From positions 1 through 41,056 of the forward strand of contig CAXGOB010000047.1 in assembly GCA_964011275.1 (NCBI GenBank): a DNA stretch of 41,056 nt, written 5' to 3'. How positions within the stretch are numbered: position 1 is the stretch's first letter; each line of letters opens with the position of its first letter. The translations under genes and the position numbers were made by a program. The stretch comes from UBA7328 sp002471345. GTDB lineage: Bacteria > Bacteroidota > Bacteroidia > Chitinophagales > Saprospiraceae. Under the pieces are notes generated by a model. That model saw nothing but the letters and a program-made list of their open reading frames with translations, made no database searches and was not told where the DNA came from. Shown here in pieces: positions 26,619 through 35,853 of this stretch.

Positions 26619-29297
26619 TTAATCAGGTTCAAATCCAAGAATGATGCTGAATTTTGACAACTGCCCTAATCCAGGGTTTGGATTTCCTTCTATTACCTTA
26701 TCTAAACCGAATCCATAGTCAAAGCCTAATAGACCGAACATAGGTAAGAATACCCTAACACCTACACCTACACTTCTGTACAAGTCAAATGGATTATAAT
26801 CTCTGAATTCATTCCATGCATTACCTGCCTGGAAGAATGTAGTAGCATAAATTGTAGATGTTGGATTAAGAGATAAAGGATACCTTAATTCCACTGTAAA
26901 TTTGTTAAAAATAGCAGCATTTCCTCTCCTTCCAGTATTCACTGATAAATCTTGTAAATCATAACCTCTCAAGGCAATTATATCTGTACCAGTAATACCT
27001 GAGTTCTGATTGGAAAGTCCATCACCACCAAGTTCAAATCTCTCAAAAGGAACTGTACCTAAAGCGTCATTATATGATCCCAAGTAGCCCATCTTGGCCG
27101 AAGCAGCCATTACTAATTTTCCTGCAATATTAAAATACCATTCAGCATCAAATCTCCATTTATGATATTCTAAAAATCCAAACTTCCTGCTATTTTCTTC
27201 TTGTTCTACATCCTCTTCTGCTTGAGTCATTCCTGATCCAAGTACCTGATTGAAGTAGCCTTCTCTTCCTCTCGAACCTAATTCGAGCAATGCATTTTGG
27301 TGTAGTTCTGTCTTCTCAGCTTCAGTCAATATCCAGAAGTTATCTTTTCTAAATAATGAATAAGGGGGAGTAAACTGAACTGAAAGTGAAAGTCTAGATC
27401 CTCTTCTAGGAAACAATGGCTGATCAATCGAACTTCTAGATATAGTCTGATTGAGGTTTAAGTTTTTGAAATTTCCAGAATCAACAATAAATATTCCTCC
27501 ATATTCATCCAATTTAATAGACTCTAAATTCAATACTGTATTGCTCACAAAGAAGTCATCCGGAAATTTAAGTGAAGAACCTAGCCCAACGAACCCTCTC
27601 AAAATATTTAAAAATCCTCCTCCAAACTGAGAATTGTTAAACTCACTACCTGTAAAGCCAATAGAGAAGGAATTGGGCTTTTTCCCCCCTAACCAAGGAT
27701 CAGTAAAACTGGCATTGTACGATCTGAAAAATCGACCATTCGATTGAATCCTTACTGAAAGCCTCTGTCCATCACCTGTAGGTAACGGACTCCATGATTC
27801 TTTTTTTGTGATATTATTAATAGAGAAGTTATTAAATGAAACTCCAAGGGTACCAATCAATCCGCTAAACCCTCCAAACCCTGCAGATAACTCTAATTGA
27901 TCAGATGGTGTCTCTTCTAAAGTATATTCAATATCCACTGTGCCACGGTCTGGATTGACTGGAGTCTGGATATCCATATTCTCAGGATTAAAATATCCCA
28001 GATTCTGGAGTTCTCTCTGTGATCTTATGATGTTTGATCTACTAAATTTATCACCAGGAACAGTCCTTATCGTTCTTCTAACTACATTTTCATTAGTTCG
28101 ATCATTACCTGCTATACTCACCTTGTCGATAGTAGCTTGAGGGCCTTCATAGATCCTCATCTCTAAATCAATACTATCATTTTGAACAGACAACTCAGTT
28201 GGTGTAGCTTGGAAAAACAAGTACCCATTATCCATGTATAGAGATGAAACATCCCTACCATCCAAACTGAATTCCAACCTCTTAGCAAGTAATTCTTCAT
28301 TATAAATATCTCCTGGCACAATGCCTAACACCCCAGCTAACTGATTATCAGTATAAAGAGAGTTTCCTTTCCATGAAATATTTCTATATACGTATTGACT
28401 ACCTTCGCTTAATTTGACCTTTAATTCCAAATTGTTATCAACATTGACCCAAAGGCTGTCTCCTAAGAAAGTTGCATCTCTATATCCTAACTTATTATAA
28501 TGCGCTAGAATATTCTTTTTATCCTCCTCAAAATCACTTTCAACAAATTTAGATTTCTTGAAAATGGTGCCTTTCTTTTTCGTCTCCTTCATCAATTTCC
28601 TCAACTTCCTGTCAGAGACATACTCATTCCCATCAAATGATATCTTCCCAATTTTCATTCTATCCTTAGGCGCTACAGTGAATACCGCAATGACAGAATT
28701 TGCTTTAGTCGGATGACTATTTTGGTCAATGGTTATTTCAGCGTCCGGAAAACCCTTAGACTTATAAAACGTTTTAATTTTTTGAATTGACTCAGATCTT
28801 CCGTTTTGAGTCAAAATACCCCCTATTCTTACAGATTCTTGTACAGCAGAGGTAAGATCATCAGTCCATGACTTCTTCACACCCTTGAACTCTATTCTGG
28901 AAAGTGTAGGACTTTCTTCTAATTTTATAGTGAGATATATTTCATCATCGATAATATCATCTAAAAGAATTTCAACATTAGAGAAGATCCCTAAACGCCA
29001 AAGGCTCTTCACTCCTCTACCAATTCTATCACTTGCCAACACAATCTCATCACCTTCTCTGAGCTTTACTATTGACTTAATTGCATTGGTATCTCTGGTT
29101 TCTGTTCCAACTACATTGACCTGAGCAATGGTATAGGTCTTCTTATTTTCATAGTCTAGTGAGATATAATTATCAAAAAGAGGGTTCTCTTCCTGAGCAT
29201 TCAGATACGTACTACTGATCAGCAGTCCTAAAAAACCTATATACTTAAGTGCTGTAAATTTTCTCAATCGCCTTCTGATTATTTTTCCAAGGTGCAA
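26619..29297 (-). CDS. bamA: outer membrane protein assembly factor BamA
   Basis: BamA is the core of the machine that folds beta-barrel proteins into the outer membrane. The 892-residue protein has a signal region (GFLGLLISSTYLNAQ, about residues 20-35). The POTRA domains (about 55-470) include TIAQVNVVGTETRDTNAIKS, LSRIEFKGVKKSW, KIGKISFDGNEYVSDRKL and IDKVSIAGNDRTNENVVRRT. The Omp85 barrel (about 470-892) carries the conserved loop motif IALRGYDL, equivalent to VRGF. It lies between uppS and the OmpH-family gene, a typical arrangement in this phylum. The C-terminus is GFEPD, so the last residue is not aromatic. Confidence 0.95.
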   Translation of the reverse strand: MHLGKIIRRRLRKFTALKYIGFLGLLISSTYLNAQEENPLFDNYISLDYENKKTYTIAQVNVVGTETRDTNAIKSIVKLREGDEIVLASDRIGRGVKSLWRLGIFSNVEILLDDIIDDEIYLTIKLEESPTLSRIEFKGVKKSWTDDLTSAVQESVRIGGILTQNGRSESIQKIKTFYKSKGFPDAEITIDQNSHPTKANSVIAVFTVAPKDRMKIGKISFDGNEYVSDRKLRKLMKETKKKGTIFKKSKFVESDFEEDKKNILAHYNKLGYRDATFLGDSLWVNVDNNLELKVKLSEGSQYVYRNISWKGNSLYTDNQLAGVLGIVPGDIYNEELLAKRLEFSLDGRDVSSLYMDNGYLFFQATPTELSVQNDSIDLEMRIYEGPQATIDKVSIAGNDRTNENVVRRTIRTVPGDKFSRSNIIRSQRELQNLGYFNPENMDIQTPVNPDRGTVDIEYTLEETPSDQLELSAGFGGFSGLIGTLGVSFNNFSINNITKKESWSPLPTGDGQRLSVRIQSNGRFFRSYNASFTDPWLGGKKPNSFSIGFTGSEFNNSQFGGGFLNILRGFVGLGSSLKFPDDFFVSNTVLNLESIKLDEYGGIFIVDSGNFKNLNLNQTISRSSIDQPLFPRRGSRLSLSVQFTPPYSLFRKDNFWILTEAEKTELHQNALLELGSRGREGYFNQVLGSGMTQAEEDVEQEENSRKFGFLEYHKWRFDAEWYFNIAGKLVMAASAKMGYLGSYNDALGTVPFERFELGGDGLSNQNSGITGTDIIALRGYDLQDLSVNTGRRGNAAIFNKFTVELRYPLSLNPTSTIYATTFFQAGNAWNEFRDYNPFDLYRSVGVGVRVFLPMFGLLGFDYGFGLDKVIEGNPNPGLGQLSKFSIILGFEPD

Positions 29298-29368
29298 ATT
29301 AAACGTATTCTGAGCTTATATGGCTTAAAGAAGTCTTAAAGCGCAATTATAAATTTGTAATAATTCAG

Positions 29369-30103
29369 TTATTTTTTCACTTGCTCTCCTGTCTTCCCAA
29401 ATCTGCGCTCTCTAGATTGATAAGAAAGTATTGCTTTATAGAAATCATCTTTAGTAAAGTCCGGCCAAAGAACATCGGTAAAATATAACTCACTATAAGC
29501 CAATTGCCATAGCAAGTAATTGCTAATACGATGCTCCCCACTTGTTCGAATCATAAGTTCAGGATCGGGCATGTGGGCTGTCTGCAAATAAGATTCAAAT
29601 TGATCATGTGAAACACCTTCAGGATACTTATTTGCATCATTCATCACCTGATTTACAGCATCCACTATTTCCCACCTTGCGCTATAATTGAGAGCTAATG
29701 TCAGAGTCATTCTCGTATTATTCTCAGTGGACTTCATGCCATAGATCAGTGATTCATATGTATCTTTTGGAAGGTTTTTTAAATTACCGATAGCCTTCAA
29801 TCGAATATTATTATTGTTTAAGGTTTTAAGTTCTTTTTTCACTGTCTGAACAAAGAGCTTCATTAATGTATTGACTTCCGTAGCAGGTCTCTTCCAGTTT
29901 TCAGTTGAAAAAGCATAAAGGGTAAGATAAGACACACCCAATTCCGCAGCACATTCAGTGATATCTCTTACAGATTTGACACCGTTACTATGCCCAAAAA
30001 CTCTTGGTCGACTTCTTTCTTTTGCCCACCGACCATTTCCATCCATAATAACAGCTACATGCTTTGGAAGATTATTTAGGTCTATTTCTGTTTTTAAACT
30101 CAT
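29369..30103 (-). CDS. uppS: isoprenyl transferase (undecaprenyl diphosphate synthase)
   Basis: The enzyme makes the C55 lipid carrier for peptidoglycan and surface glycans by adding cis isoprene units. The 244-residue protein shows the catalytic Asp21 in VIMDGNGRWAKE, followed by GHSNGVKSVRDI and YLTLYAFSTENWKRP. The C-terminal signature is LMIRTSGEHRISNYLLWQLA followed by LYFTDVLWPDF. Length is normal. It is the first gene of the minus-strand uppS-bamA run and is divergent from the LptF/LptG permease gene. Confidence 0.96.
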   Translation of the reverse strand: MSLKTEIDLNNLPKHVAVIMDGNGRWAKERSRPRVFGHSNGVKSVRDITECAAELGVSYLTLYAFSTENWKRPATEVNTLMKLFVQTVKKELKTLNNNNIRLKAIGNLKNLPKDTYESLIYGMKSTENNTRMTLTLALNYSARWEIVDAVNQVMNDANKYPEGVSHDQFESYLQTAHMPDPELMIRTSGEHRISNYLLWQLAYSELYFTDVLWPDFTKDDFYKAILSYQSRERRFGKTGEQVKK

Positions 30104-30123
30104 CTATTGAAAAAAAAGTATCT

Positions 30124-30131
30124 CAAATTTA
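30124..30131 (-). promoter_or_regulatory. promoter -7 element for uppS
   Basis: The minus strand reads TAAATTTG, matching TAnnTTTG exactly, 20 bases upstream of the uppS ATG. A -33 TTG at the standard distance is not clear. The implied leader is short. Confidence 0.45.
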
Positions 30132-30226
30132 AGGTTTTATAGCAGTTAATAGGATTAAGACCCTTATTACTTATGGCATATTCTATTTTAAAATACCTTC
30201 GTTTTATTATAAGATATGAAGTTGGA

Positions 30227-31315
30227 ATGAAAATTCTAGATTGGTATATAATTAAAAAATTTTTAGGCACTTTTTTTTACACAGTGGTCATTTTCACTGT
30301 TGTGTCAGTTGTCATTAATGTAAGTGAAAGAGTAGATTACTTCATCAGGGCCAAACTGACAGTAAATGAGATTTTTTTTGACTATTACGTTCATTTTGTT
30401 CCCTGGATCAATGGCCTACTCTGGCCTCTATTCGCATTAATTTCAGTCATTTTTTTTACCTCGAGGATGGCAAGAGATTCAGAAATAATTACGATGCTAA
30501 ATGCTGGGATGGACTTTAAAAGAGTGCTCAAACCCATGGTCATTTCGGCTCTGTTTATTTCAGCATTGCTTTGGGTAGGGAATAATTACGTCATTCCTTT
30601 GAGCACTAAAAAGAAGGTAGAATTTGAGAGTGAATACTTTAAAAAATCCAATAGAAGAGTATTAACCAATAATCTACATTGGTTTATCAGTGAAAATGAA
30701 AAAATATTTTGTAGACACTATCGTACAAAAGATAGCACAGTCCAAACATTTAGATTAGAACGATACAGTGAATTCGGAAAGTTAGAATCAGTATTCAAAG
30801 CAAGAAGTCTGAAGTTTAAATCAGCTCCTTCGACATGGGAGGCTGAGGATTATGAATTGAGAAAATTTATTGGGACTGATAATTTTTCAAGTGATTTTTC
30901 GAGAGGCAAAATGGATACCACCATAGCTCTTTATCCAGATGATTTTGTCACTCACACTAAACAAATGGAAATGATGGTTACATCAGATCTTAAAGATCTC
31001 ATAATTACTGAAAAATCACGAGGTCTTGGAAATACCAAGAAATATGAAATAGAGCTTTATCGTCGGACTTCTGATCCATTCAGTGTTATTATTCTTACTC
31101 TCATAGGAGGTTGTTTAGCCTCAAGAAAGATAAGAGGAGGATTAGGTTTTCATTTAGCAGCTGGAATAGGGCTTGGAGCCTTATTTGTTGTGATATCAAA
31201 ATTTACTGTCACTTTTGCTACTAATCTTAACATGCAGCCGGTGCTTGGGTGTTGGTTACCCAATATACTCTTTGGTGTAGTATGTTTCTACTTATACAAA
31301 TGGGCTCAATCGTAG
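30227..31315 (+). CDS. LptF/LptG-family lipopolysaccharide export permease
   Basis: These inner-membrane proteins extract lipopolysaccharide and pass it to the periplasmic bridge, powered by LptB. I chose ATG at 30227, giving the family-typical start MKILDWYIIKKFLGTFFYTV; a longer frame from 30173 is open. Of about 362 residues, the N-terminal part has three membrane segments with SRMARDSEIITMLNAGMDFKR as cytoplasmic loop. A periplasmic beta-rich region of roughly 150 residues follows. Three C-terminal membrane segments complete the protein (DPFSVIILTLIGGCLASRK, AAGIGLGALFVVISKF). In this phylum a single permease of this type often occurs near tgt, as here. Whether it is LptF-like or LptG-like cannot be decided. 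Confidence 0.9.
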   Translation: MKILDWYIIKKFLGTFFYTVVIFTVVSVVINVSERVDYFIRAKLTVNEIFFDYYVHFVPWINGLLWPLFALISVIFFTSRMARDSEIITMLNAGMDFKRVLKPMVISALFISALLWVGNNYVIPLSTKKKVEFESEYFKKSNRRVLTNNLHWFISENEKIFCRHYRTKDSTVQTFRLERYSEFGKLESVFKARSLKFKSAPSTWEAEDYELRKFIGTDNFSSDFSRGKMDTTIALYPDDFVTHTKQMEMMVTSDLKDLIITEKSRGLGNTKKYEIELYRRTSDPFSVIILTLIGGCLASRKIRGGLGFHLAAGIGLGALFVVISKFTVTFATNLNMQPVLGCWLPNILFGVVCFYLYKWAQS

Positions 31316-31413
31316 CATAATGACATTCAATAAAAAATAATCAAAGAAACCCATTCCCTTCAAATGAATTCAGATAATTGAGTCATCTTTGATCTGCAAA
31401 TTAAAATATTTAC

Positions 31414-32073
31414 ATGGATACAAGTGGCACATTAGCACAATGTATAGATCATACAATACTACGTGCAGATTTGACTAAACATGAGATTTTCGAACATTGT
31501 CAAGGAGCCATAAAATATAGGTTTAAGACGGTTTGTTTACCTGCATATTTTGTAAAATATGCAAAAGAGCTCACAGCAGACTCACAGACAAATGTATGCA
31601 GTGTAGTGGGCTTTCCTATGGGATATGGAGGGATAAGCAGCAAAATGGAAGAGACGAAAACCTTATTAGACCATGACTGCGATGAAGTGGATTTTGTCAT
31701 TAATATCGCAGCTGTGAAAAATGGAGATTGGAAGGCAATTGATGATGAGTTTGATAGATTGGTTACTATTATTCATATGAAAAATAAAATTGCAAAAGCC
31801 ATTTTGGAGACTTGCCTCCTTACAGAAAAGGAAATAGAAACTTTATGCAATAAAGCCATTGATCATAGTGTTGACTTTGTGAAAACCTCTACTGGATTTT
31901 CTAAAAAGGGCGCAGAATTGGATATAGTTAAATTCATAAAGAAAACTGTAACAAACAAAGCTTTGATTAAAGCATCTGGAGGCATCAAGACAAAAGCCCA
32001 AGCAAAAAACTTTTTAAAAGCTGGTGCCCATAGACTTGGGACATCTTCTGGCATCAAAATAATAACAGGATAA
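31414..32073 (+). CDS. deoC: deoxyribose-phosphate aldolase
   Basis: The enzyme splits 2-deoxyribose 5-phosphate into glyceraldehyde 3-phosphate and acetaldehyde in deoxynucleoside breakdown. The 219-residue protein has the proton-relay Asp93 in EVDFVINIAAV. The Schiff-base Lys157 is in VDFVKTSTGFSKKGA, and the second active Lys186 is in LIKASGGIK. A 7-of-8 promoter-like match, CATCTTTG, lies at 31384. Its stop overlaps the next gene's ATG by one base (TAATG), so it leads a tightly coupled operon with the SPOR-type gene, rodA and tgt. No other nucleoside-catabolism gene is adjacent. Confidence 0.95.
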   Translation: MDTSGTLAQCIDHTILRADLTKHEIFEHCQGAIKYRFKTVCLPAYFVKYAKELTADSQTNVCSVVGFPMGYGGISSKMEETKTLLDHDCDEVDFVINIAAVKNGDWKAIDDEFDRLVTIIHMKNKIAKAILETCLLTEKEIETLCNKAIDHSVDFVKTSTGFSKKGAELDIVKFIKKTVTNKALIKASGGIKTKAQAKNFLKAGAHRLGTSSGIKIITG

Positions 32074-32471
32074 TGAAGTATTTTATCTTAATTGTCGCAC
32101 TTACCTTCTATGCAAATCTCTCAGCGCAGACTGTGATCAACGAGGAATCGACAGTACGAAAATTAATGGACAAATTTGAGGCTATAGGAAAATTGGAAAC
32201 TACTATAGATGGATGGCGAATAAAGATTATAAATACTACTGATCGAAGGGAAATGGAAAGAGCCAAATTCAAATTCAATAACCTTTTTCCAAAACGTAAG
32301 AGCAATAGTAGTTATGAAAATCCATACTATAGCATTCGTACTGGAGCCTATGAAAATCGTATTGATTTAGAACCATTTTTAGTGGAACTAAAAGAGCACT
32401 TCCGAAATGCAATACCTGTAAGAGATAAAATCAACAAAGCAGAAATTGTTGCTGCAATGACCAATGGCTAA
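32073..32471 (+). CDS. secreted SPOR-domain-like protein
   Basis: The 132-residue product has a signal peptide (MKYFILIVALTFYANLSAQ). It also has a single domain that resembles SPOR-like modules (about residues 45-125; DGWRIKIINTTDRREMERAK ... YYSIRTGAYENRIDLEPFL ... AIPVRDKI). SPOR domains bind denuded peptidoglycan glycan strands. It overlaps deoC by one base and rodA by eight bases, so it probably works with the cell-wall elongation machinery. The SPOR assignment is by pattern and not certain. Confidence 0.75.
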   Translation: MKYFILIVALTFYANLSAQTVINEESTVRKLMDKFEAIGKLETTIDGWRIKIINTTDRREMERAKFKFNNLFPKRKSNSSYENPYYSIRTGAYENRIDLEPFLVELKEHFRNAIPVRDKINKAEIVAAMTNG

Positions 32472-33861
32472 ATCTTACAATTCAGATAATAAAACATTTG
32501 ATTGGGTCCTTTTTTCAGTTTACCTCGCACTCGTAAGCGTCGGGTTGCTGATGCTCTATGCCACAGGTGAAGATTTTAATAAGCAAGAAACTTACTTCTG
32601 GAGTACTGATATTGGGAGGCAATTAATTTGGGCAGGAATCTCTTTAGTTGTGTGCCTAGCGGTTTCAATTGTAGATTGGAAGTTTTGGAATACTCTCGCA
32701 TATCCAGTTTATATATTAGGGCTGCTCGCCTTAATCTCTCTTTTTGTATTCGGGACCGAGATAAAAGGATCCAAGTCATGGTTTATCATGGCTGGCATGT
32801 CTTTGCAACCATCAGAATTAGCCAAAATAACAACGATTATTGGGTTAGCGGCTTTTTGCAGCTCCTTTAAAACAAATATTAAAAATAATATCGATCAACT
32901 TTATGCCTTAGGGCTGATAGGGCTACCGGCTGGTTTCATACTCCTTCAACCAGATGCAGGATCTGCATTGACCTTCTCTGCTTTGTCACTAATGCTGTTT
33001 AGAAATGGACTTTCGACTAAATATTTCATGGTTGGACTAGCCTTGCTACTAGCAATTATTCTTTCAATTATTTTTTCACCTTATCTCGCATTCAGTGTTA
33101 TCCTTACTTTGAATCTATTCTTTATTTTGAACTTTTCCAGAAAAAATATTCTTTCATACTTCATCCTAATTGCTTTCACATTAGCCATTTATGCAGGATA
33201 TAAGTTTGATTTTGTCAATATCGTTACCTTTCTCCAATCTATCGTAATACTCATATTAATTCAATTGAATTCACCACGATCTTTTTGGAAAGCACAATAT
33301 GGTACTATTGGAGTGGTCGTGTTAATTGGAGTAATGTCTTTTGCTATATCTCATACCTATCAGAATATTCTTAAACCTCACCAAAAAGACAGAATAAATG
33401 TTTGGTTAAAACCAAAAAGTAGTGACCCTCGAGGATCATTATATAATCTTACTCAGTCCAAAATGGCTATAGGTTCTGGTGGACTTCATGGCAAAGGATT
33501 CCTCAAAGGGACAATGACTAAACTTAACTATGTCCCAGAGCAAAAGACTGATTTTATTTTTTCAACGATAGGTGAGGAGCAAGGATTCTTGGGATGTATG
33601 GCTACTATTGTTTTGTTTTTTATTCTGCTTTTAAGAATATTGTTTATTGGAGAAAACTCTGCTGTTCCATTCCCTCTTTACTTTTCCTATGGTGCAGCCG
33701 GACTTCTTTTTATCCATGTTTTTATTAATATTGGAATGACCATAGGAATTGCCCCTGTGATTGGTATTCCACTCCCTTTTATCAGTAAAGGCGGCTCGTC
33801 ACTGTTAGCGATGAGCATACTAATTGGTATACTTTTAAATATGAGTAAAGAGAGAAAATGA
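32464..33861 (+). CDS. rodA: rod shape-determining protein RodA (SEDS glycosyltransferase)
   Basis: SEDS proteins polymerise lipid II into glycan strands for cell elongation together with a class B PBP. The 465-residue protein has about ten membrane segments. Family signatures are GSKSWFIMAGMSLQPSELAK near residue 100-120, LLQPDAGSALTF near 160, MAIGSGGLHGKGFLKGTMTK near 340 and TDFIFSTIGEEQGFLG near 362. IPLPFISKGGSSLLAM lies near 440. It is longer than E. coli RodA, with extra membrane segments around residues 180-275. It overlaps the SPOR-like gene upstream and tgt downstream (four bases, ATGA). No mreB or PBP2 gene is in the window. Confidence 0.93.
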   Translation: MAKSYNSDNKTFDWVLFSVYLALVSVGLLMLYATGEDFNKQETYFWSTDIGRQLIWAGISLVVCLAVSIVDWKFWNTLAYPVYILGLLALISLFVFGTEIKGSKSWFIMAGMSLQPSELAKITTIIGLAAFCSSFKTNIKNNIDQLYALGLIGLPAGFILLQPDAGSALTFSALSLMLFRNGLSTKYFMVGLALLLAIILSIIFSPYLAFSVILTLNLFFILNFSRKNILSYFILIAFTLAIYAGYKFDFVNIVTFLQSIVILILIQLNSPRSFWKAQYGTIGVVVLIGVMSFAISHTYQNILKPHQKDRINVWLKPKSSDPRGSLYNLTQSKMAIGSGGLHGKGFLKGTMTKLNYVPEQKTDFIFSTIGEEQGFLGCMATIVLFFILLLRILFIGENSAVPFPLYFSYGAAGLLFIHVFINIGMTIGIAPVIGIPLPFISKGGSSLLAMSILIGILLNMSKERK

Positions 33862-34988
33862 ATTTTACAATTGAAAAGAAATGTGAGAATAGTCAGGCTC
33901 GAACAGGCAAACTACAAACTGATCATGGTGAAATAGAGACACCTATTTTTATGCCTGTCGGGACTCAAGGGACTGTAAAAGGAATCTACCAAAGTCAACT
34001 CAAAAATGACATAAAGGCTCAGATTATATTAGGCAATACTTATCATCTCTATTTGAGACCTGGTATTGATTTAATAGAAAAAGCCGGAGGGCTTCACAAA
34101 TTTATAGGATGGGATGGGCCAATACTCACAGACAGTGGAGGATATCAGGTATACAGTCTGAGTAATATGCGTAAAATCACTGAAGAGGGAGTATCTTTTA
34201 AATCTCATATCGATGGTTCAAAACATGTACTCTCACCTGAAATAGCAACTGACATTCAAAGGGTAATAGGCGCAGATATTATCATGGCCTTTGATGAATG
34301 CACTCCTTATCCTTGTGAATATGAATACGCTAAAAGATCTATGAACATGACTCATAGATGGTTAAAAAGATGCTTGGATCGATTTCATAGTACAGACCAC
34401 AATTATGACTATTTTCAAACTTTAGCACCAATTGTGCAAGGCAGCACTTATACAGATCTTAGAAAAGACTCAGCAAAGGCATGCAGCGATCACGAAGCAC
34501 TAATATATGCTATTGGAGGTCTATCAGTAGGTGAACCAGCCGAAGAGATGTACGAAATGACAGAAGTGGTAACAGCGATTTTACCCATAAGAAAACCAAG
34601 ATATCTTATGGGTGTTGGTACACCTGCCAACCTTTTGGAATGTATAGCTCTCGGAATAGACATGTTTGATTGCGTTATGCCTACTCGTAATGCACGACAT
34701 GGATTACTTTTTACTTCTGAAGGAATTATCAATATTAAGAATGCCAAATGGAAAGAAGATCTCAGTCCTATAGATAAAAATATAAACTGTTATACCAGCA
34801 ACAACCACACAAAAGCCTACTTACGTCATCTTATCCACACCAATGAAATGCTGGGCCTACAAATGGCCACATTGCATAACCTCACTTTTTATTTGGAACT
34901 AATGGAAATGGCGAGAGAAAAGATTAGAGAAGGATGTTTCTTGAAATGGAAAACCGAAATGGTAAAAAAAGTGCAAACGAGATTATAG
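33858..34988 (+). CDS. tgt: tRNA-guanine (queuine) transglycosylase
   Basis: Tgt swaps guanine 34 for preQ1 in tRNAs with GUN anticodons (Asp, Asn, His, Tyr), the first committed step of queuosine on tRNA. The 376-residue protein has the substrate-site motif LTDSGGYQVYSL near residue 92-103, MAFDECTPYP near 145, VQGSTYTDLR near 195, GGLSVGEP near 218 and the catalytic Asp in MFDCVMPTRNARHG near 270. The usual C-x-C-Y-T-C zinc ligands are replaced by I-N-C-Y-T-S; the His in TLHNL is kept. It overlaps rodA by four bases and ends the operon before a strong terminator. Confidence 0.95.
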   Translation: MNFTIEKKCENSQARTGKLQTDHGEIETPIFMPVGTQGTVKGIYQSQLKNDIKAQIILGNTYHLYLRPGIDLIEKAGGLHKFIGWDGPILTDSGGYQVYSLSNMRKITEEGVSFKSHIDGSKHVLSPEIATDIQRVIGADIIMAFDECTPYPCEYEYAKRSMNMTHRWLKRCLDRFHSTDHNYDYFQTLAPIVQGSTYTDLRKDSAKACSDHEALIYAIGGLSVGEPAEEMYEMTEVVTAILPIRKPRYLMGVGTPANLLECIALGIDMFDCVMPTRNARHGLLFTSEGIINIKNAKWKEDLSPIDKNINCYTSNNHTKAYLRHLIHTNEMLGLQMATLHNLTFYLELMEMAREKIREGCFLKWKTEMVKKVQTRL

Positions 34989-35038
34989 ATATGCATAGAA
35001 AGAACTGTGCATATTCTTTCTACCAATACTAATAATAT

Positions 35039-35065
35039 AAAAGGACAGCAATATGCTGTCCTTTT
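35039..35065. terminator. bidirectional rho-independent terminator
   Basis: AAAAGGACAGCA (35039-35050) and TGCTGTCCTTTT (35054-35065) form a perfect 12-base-pair stem with a three-base loop and flanking A and T runs. It lies between the convergent tgt and zinc-ribbon genes and can serve both strands. Confidence 0.9.
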
Positions 35066-35088
35066 ATATTATCTATCGCTTTCAGAAA

Positions 35089-35844
35089 TTACTTTCCTGC
35101 AACCTTAGCAGCAAGGTCATCGTCGATTAACACTCTTCCACAATGTTCACAAGCTAAAGTATCTTTATACAATCCGATCTCAATTTTAATTTGAGGTGGA
35201 ATTCTATTAAAACACCCACCACATGCATCTCTCTTTATTGTAACTACAGCAAGTCCATTTCTATATCTCTCTCTTATCCTTTTGTAAGAAATTAATAGTC
35301 TTTCTTCAATATCTGCTTGTGCTTTTTTAGACTCGTTATTGAGTTTTTTCTCTTCCTTATTAGTCTTTTCAAGAATTTTCTCAAGTTCTACTTTCTTTTG
35401 TTCTAAATCTTTTTTCCTTGCATCTAGTTTATCACTTGTAGCTGTCAGAGTTTCTTGTTTTGTTTCAAGTTTTACTCCTGTTTCCTTGATTTTCTTTTCT
35501 GATAACTGAACTTCCAATTTTTGAAGTTCTATTTCTTTAGAAAGGGCATTATACTCTCTGTTGTTCTTTACTTCATCGAGTTGCTTATTATATCTTTCAA
35601 CAAGAATATCCGATTCCTTAATGTTAGCCTCATGACGGGCAATTTCATTTTTGATCTCCTCAACAGTAGATTGAAGTCTATCTGTTCTCTTTTCTAATCC
35701 TGCGATCTCATCTTCTAGGTCACTCACCTCAATAGGTAGTTCTCCCTTCATGATTTGGATTTCATCTATTTTAGAATCTACTAATTGTAACCTGTACAAT
35801 GATTCGATTATCTCTTTATTAGACTTAACTGCCGCTTTCGCCAT
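35089..35844 (-). CDS. coiled-coil protein with C4-type zinc ribbon
   Basis: The 251-residue protein is mostly one long coiled coil rich in Glu, Lys and Leu (about residues 20-190; EVKNNREYNALSKEIELQKL is its most family-like segment). It is capped by a zinc ribbon with Cys208/Cys211 (CGGCFNRIPPQ) and Cys232/Cys235 (CEHCGRVL). This is the conserved bacterial family often annotated as zinc ribbon domain-containing protein, whose function is not settled; nucleic-acid binding is a common guess. It starts nine bases after the Nif3-like gene, a neighbour pair common in many bacteria. Confidence 0.9.
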   Translation of the reverse strand: MAKAAVKSNKEIIESLYRLQLVDSKIDEIQIMKGELPIEVSDLEDEIAGLEKRTDRLQSTVEEIKNEIARHEANIKESDILVERYNKQLDEVKNNREYNALSKEIELQKLEVQLSEKKIKETGVKLETKQETLTATSDKLDARKKDLEQKKVELEKILEKTNKEEKKLNNESKKAQADIEERLLISYKRIRERYRNGLAVVTIKRDACGGCFNRIPPQIKIEIGLYKDTLACEHCGRVLIDDDLAAKVAGK

Positions 35845-35853
35845 ATTGAATTC

